In this document: piece by piece, positions 62,526 to 64,000 of the stretch | How the letters are laid out: each line of letters opens with the position of its first letter | Numbering within the stretch: position 1 is the stretch's first letter | The notes under the pieces: model-generated | What the model saw: only the letters and a program-made list of their open reading frames with translations | Told to the model about the DNA's origin: nothing | Databases searched by the model: none | Origin: an uncultured Bacteroidales bacterium | Lineage (GTDB): Bacteria; Bacteroidota; Bacteroidia; Bacteroidales; UBA932 | Direction of reading: 5' to 3' | Length of the DNA: 64,000 nt | NCBI GenBank assembly: GCA_944323845.1 | Contig: CALUUA010000010.1 | Location: 17,296 to 81,295 of the forward strand | Position numbers and translations under genes: made by a program

Positions 62526-63893
62526 ATGAAAAAAAGTATATGCCTGTATTTCCAGGTACACCAGCCGAACAGATTGAGATTATACAGATTCTTCGATATA
62601 GGCAAAGACTCTCACTATTATGATGACTTCGCCAACAGGACCATCCTCAGGAGAGTCGCCCAGAGGTGCTATCTTCCTACGAACGAACTTCTTCTGGACC
62701 TTATCAACACTTACAAGGGTCAGTTCAAGGTGGCTTTCTCGATTTCCGGGTCAGTCCTCGAACAGTTCGACAGGTATGCTCCGGAGGTGATCGACAGCTT
62801 CCGCAAGCTGGCAGGCACCGGCTGCGTGGAATTTCTGGCCGAGACATACTATCATTCACTGGCTTCCGTGGCTTCTCCGGCAGAGTTCAAGCGTCAGGTA
62901 GAGAAGCATAAGGCTACCATCGAGCATTATTTCGGCGTTACTCCGAAGTCTTTCAGGAATACCGAGCTGGTATATTCCGATGAAATAGGCTCCATGGTGT
63001 ATGACATGGGTTTCAAGACCATGCTGACCGAAGGCGCGAAACATGTCCTCGGATGGAAGAGCCCGAATTATGTATATTCAGGCGCCATCGCTCCGAAGCT
63101 GAAACTTCTGCTCAGGAACTATACCCTCAGCGACGATATCGCTTTCAGGTTCTCCGACAAGAACTGGCAGGACTGGCCGCTTACAGGCGACAAGTTCTTG
63201 GGATGGATTAAGTCCGCAGCCCACAACGACGAGATTGTCAATCTTTTCATGGACTATGAGACATTCGGCGAGCATCAGAAGGCCCAGAGCGGTATTTTCG
63301 ATTTCATGAGATATTTCCCTGAAGTTGTGATCAAGGACGGAGAATTCGAGTTCGTGACTCCGGAACAGGCCGGCAGAAAGCACAAGGCAGTAGCTTCTCT
63401 CGATGTTCCTGATCCTATTTCATGGGCTGACGAAGAGAGGGATATCACCGCATGGCTCGGTAACGAGCTCCAGAGCGATGCTTTCCAGAAACTTTACGAT
63501 GTTACTGAGAAACTGTCTCTTATCAGCGAAAACGATCCGTTGTGGGATGATTTCGGCCATCTGCAGGAGAGCGACCACTTCTATTACATGTGTACCAAGT
63601 TCTTCTCGGACGGTGCCGTTCATAAATATTTCAACCCGTATGATACTCCGTATGAGGCATTTATAAACTATATGAATGTTTTGAGCGATTTTATTTTGCG
63701 AGTTGATGATGCAAATTCCGTTTCAGATGTTAAATTTGCAGCCGGAAAAAAGTCGGCGCCAGCCAAGGCGAAGTCTGCAACGACTGAAAAAAAGGCTGTC
63801 AGGAAGGTAGCTGAAAAGAAGTCTGCGAAGACTGCGTCTGAAACTGCAGCGAAAAAACCGTCGGCGAAGAAAACGGTTAAAACAAAGAAATAA
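62526..63893 (+). CDS. GH57 alpha-glucan hydrolase with a Lys/Ala-rich basic tail
   Basis: 455 residues. The first 390 match GH57: KSICLYFQVHQPNRLRLYRFFDIG with the HQP metal-like site, SISGSVLEQFDRYAPEV, then FLAETYYHSLAS with the conserved Glu-Thr, NTELVYSDEIGSMVYDMGFKTMLTEGA with the presumed nucleophile Glu and LFMDYETFGEHQ with the acid Asp. There is no signal peptide, so it acts in the cytosol on alpha-glucan, probably as amylase or branching-type enzyme. Residues 405-455 are a highly basic, Lys/Ala-rich tail (AAKKPSAKKTVKTKK at the end) like histone H1 or AlgP tails. The role of the tail is unknown: glycogen-granule or nucleic-acid attachment are options. It is followed 6 bases on by glycogen synthase. 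Confidence 0.9.
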   Translation: MKKSICLYFQVHQPNRLRLYRFFDIGKDSHYYDDFANRTILRRVAQRCYLPTNELLLDLINTYKGQFKVAFSISGSVLEQFDRYAPEVIDSFRKLAGTGCVEFLAETYYHSLASVASPAEFKRQVEKHKATIEHYFGVTPKSFRNTELVYSDEIGSMVYDMGFKTMLTEGAKHVLGWKSPNYVYSGAIAPKLKLLLRNYTLSDDIAFRFSDKNWQDWPLTGDKFLGWIKSAAHNDEIVNLFMDYETFGEHQKAQSGIFDFMRYFPEVVIKDGEFEFVTPEQAGRKHKAVASLDVPDPISWADEERDITAWLGNELQSDAFQKLYDVTEKLSLISENDPLWDDFGHLQESDHFYYMCTKFFSDGAVHKYFNPYDTPYEAFINYMNVLSDFILRVDDANSVSDVKFAAGKKSAPAKAKSATTEKKAVRKVAEKKSAKTASETAAKKPSAKKTVKTKK

Positions 63894-63899
63894 AGTTAG

Positions 63900-64000
63900 A
63901 TGAGTAACGATTTGATCAGACCAGATTATCTTTTCGAGGTAAGCTGGGAGGTCTGCAATAAGGTAGGGGGAATATACACGGTGATTGCCACCAAATCCCT
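63900..64000 (+). CDS. Glycogen synthase, GT3-like, N-terminal fragment
   Basis: Starting at the ATG at 63900, 33 codons are visible before the window ends: the protein begins [20 protein letters not shown] and goes on [13 protein letters not shown]. The [15 protein letters not shown] block is the start of eukaryote-like (GT3) glycogen synthases found in Bacteroidota, which use UDP-glucose and differ from the ADP-glucose GlgA (GT5) of most bacteria. The Lys-Val-Gly-Gly is the phosphate-binding turn. It is 6 bases downstream of the GH57 gene, completing a cluster of branching, debranching, GT4, GH57 and synthase enzymes. Only the first part is seen, so the donor preference remains inference. 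Confidence 0.88.
   Translation, partial: MSNDLIRPDYLFEVSWEVCNKVGGIYTVIATKS

Noticed and set aside
1..64000. tRNA or rRNA genes, CRISPR arrays, prophage or integrase
   Set aside because: No cloverleaf with a CCA-type end, regularly spaced repeats, phage genes or recombinases were seen in reading; a tRNA search program would be the decisive check.

Overview
This is a contiguous piece of a Bacteroidales chromosome (phylum Bacteroidota). GC is moderate, in the low fifties by eye. The assignment rests on a SusD-type glycan-binding protein, BACON and fimbrillin-like surface lipoproteins, many promoters with the Bacteroidota -7 element TAnnTTTG, weak Shine-Dalgarno sequences, a DUF3127 protein, a pRiA4b ORF-3-like gene beside miaA, and a glycogen synthase of the eukaryote-like GT3 type. 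Family and genus cannot be fixed by reading alone; it looks like a gut or rumen type. No tRNA, rRNA, CRISPR array, insertion sequence or prophage was seen, and no stretch over 300 bases lacks a gene.

Region 1 (1-17,650, plus strand) is carbohydrate accessory DNA. It opens in the tail of a polysaccharide utilization locus: the SusD C-terminus, a BACON lipoprotein, a 53-residue acidic small protein, a fimbrillin-like lipoprotein with two tandem beta domains, and a GH128-like endo-beta-1,3-glucanase with a CBM6-like tail. This suggests a beta-1,3-glucan target. After a terminator comes an L-rhamnose locus: a GH78-like hydrolase with a non-standard catalytic motif, rhaB, rhaA, rhaT and rhaD. A GH3 beta-glucosidase follows, broken by a frame-changing deletion. 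Last come two paralogous FHS-family sugar permeases on either side of a ROK sugar kinase. No local transcription regulator is present.

Region 2 (17,650-31,000) is mostly minus-strand metabolism: DUF1015-serA-serC (serine synthesis), pyrI-pyrB preceded by yigZ (pyrimidines), an FKBP isomerase, a DUF3127 protein with an SSB-like tail, and a PHP phosphatase with fhs (one-carbon metabolism). The pRiA4b-like gene with miaA, and recQ, lie on the plus strand.

Region 3 (31,000-56,000) is core housekeeping: dnaG, metG, murB, murA (with Asp in place of the fosfomycin-target Cys), an O-methyltransferase, an M16 peptidase, dnaX, lptB, efp, ispH, cmk, an NtrC-like regulator and NtrY-like kinase arranged tail to tail, rlmH, der, prs and engB.

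Region 4 (55,700-64,000, plus strand) starts with xseA-xseB (exonuclease VII with a very short stalk). It continues into a glycogen operon: branching enzyme, GH133 debranching enzyme, GT4 glycosyltransferase, GH57 amylase with a Lys/Ala-rich tail, and the first codons of glycogen synthase. Many start sites here were moved downstream because a TAnnTTTG promoter lies inside or below the longest open frame.
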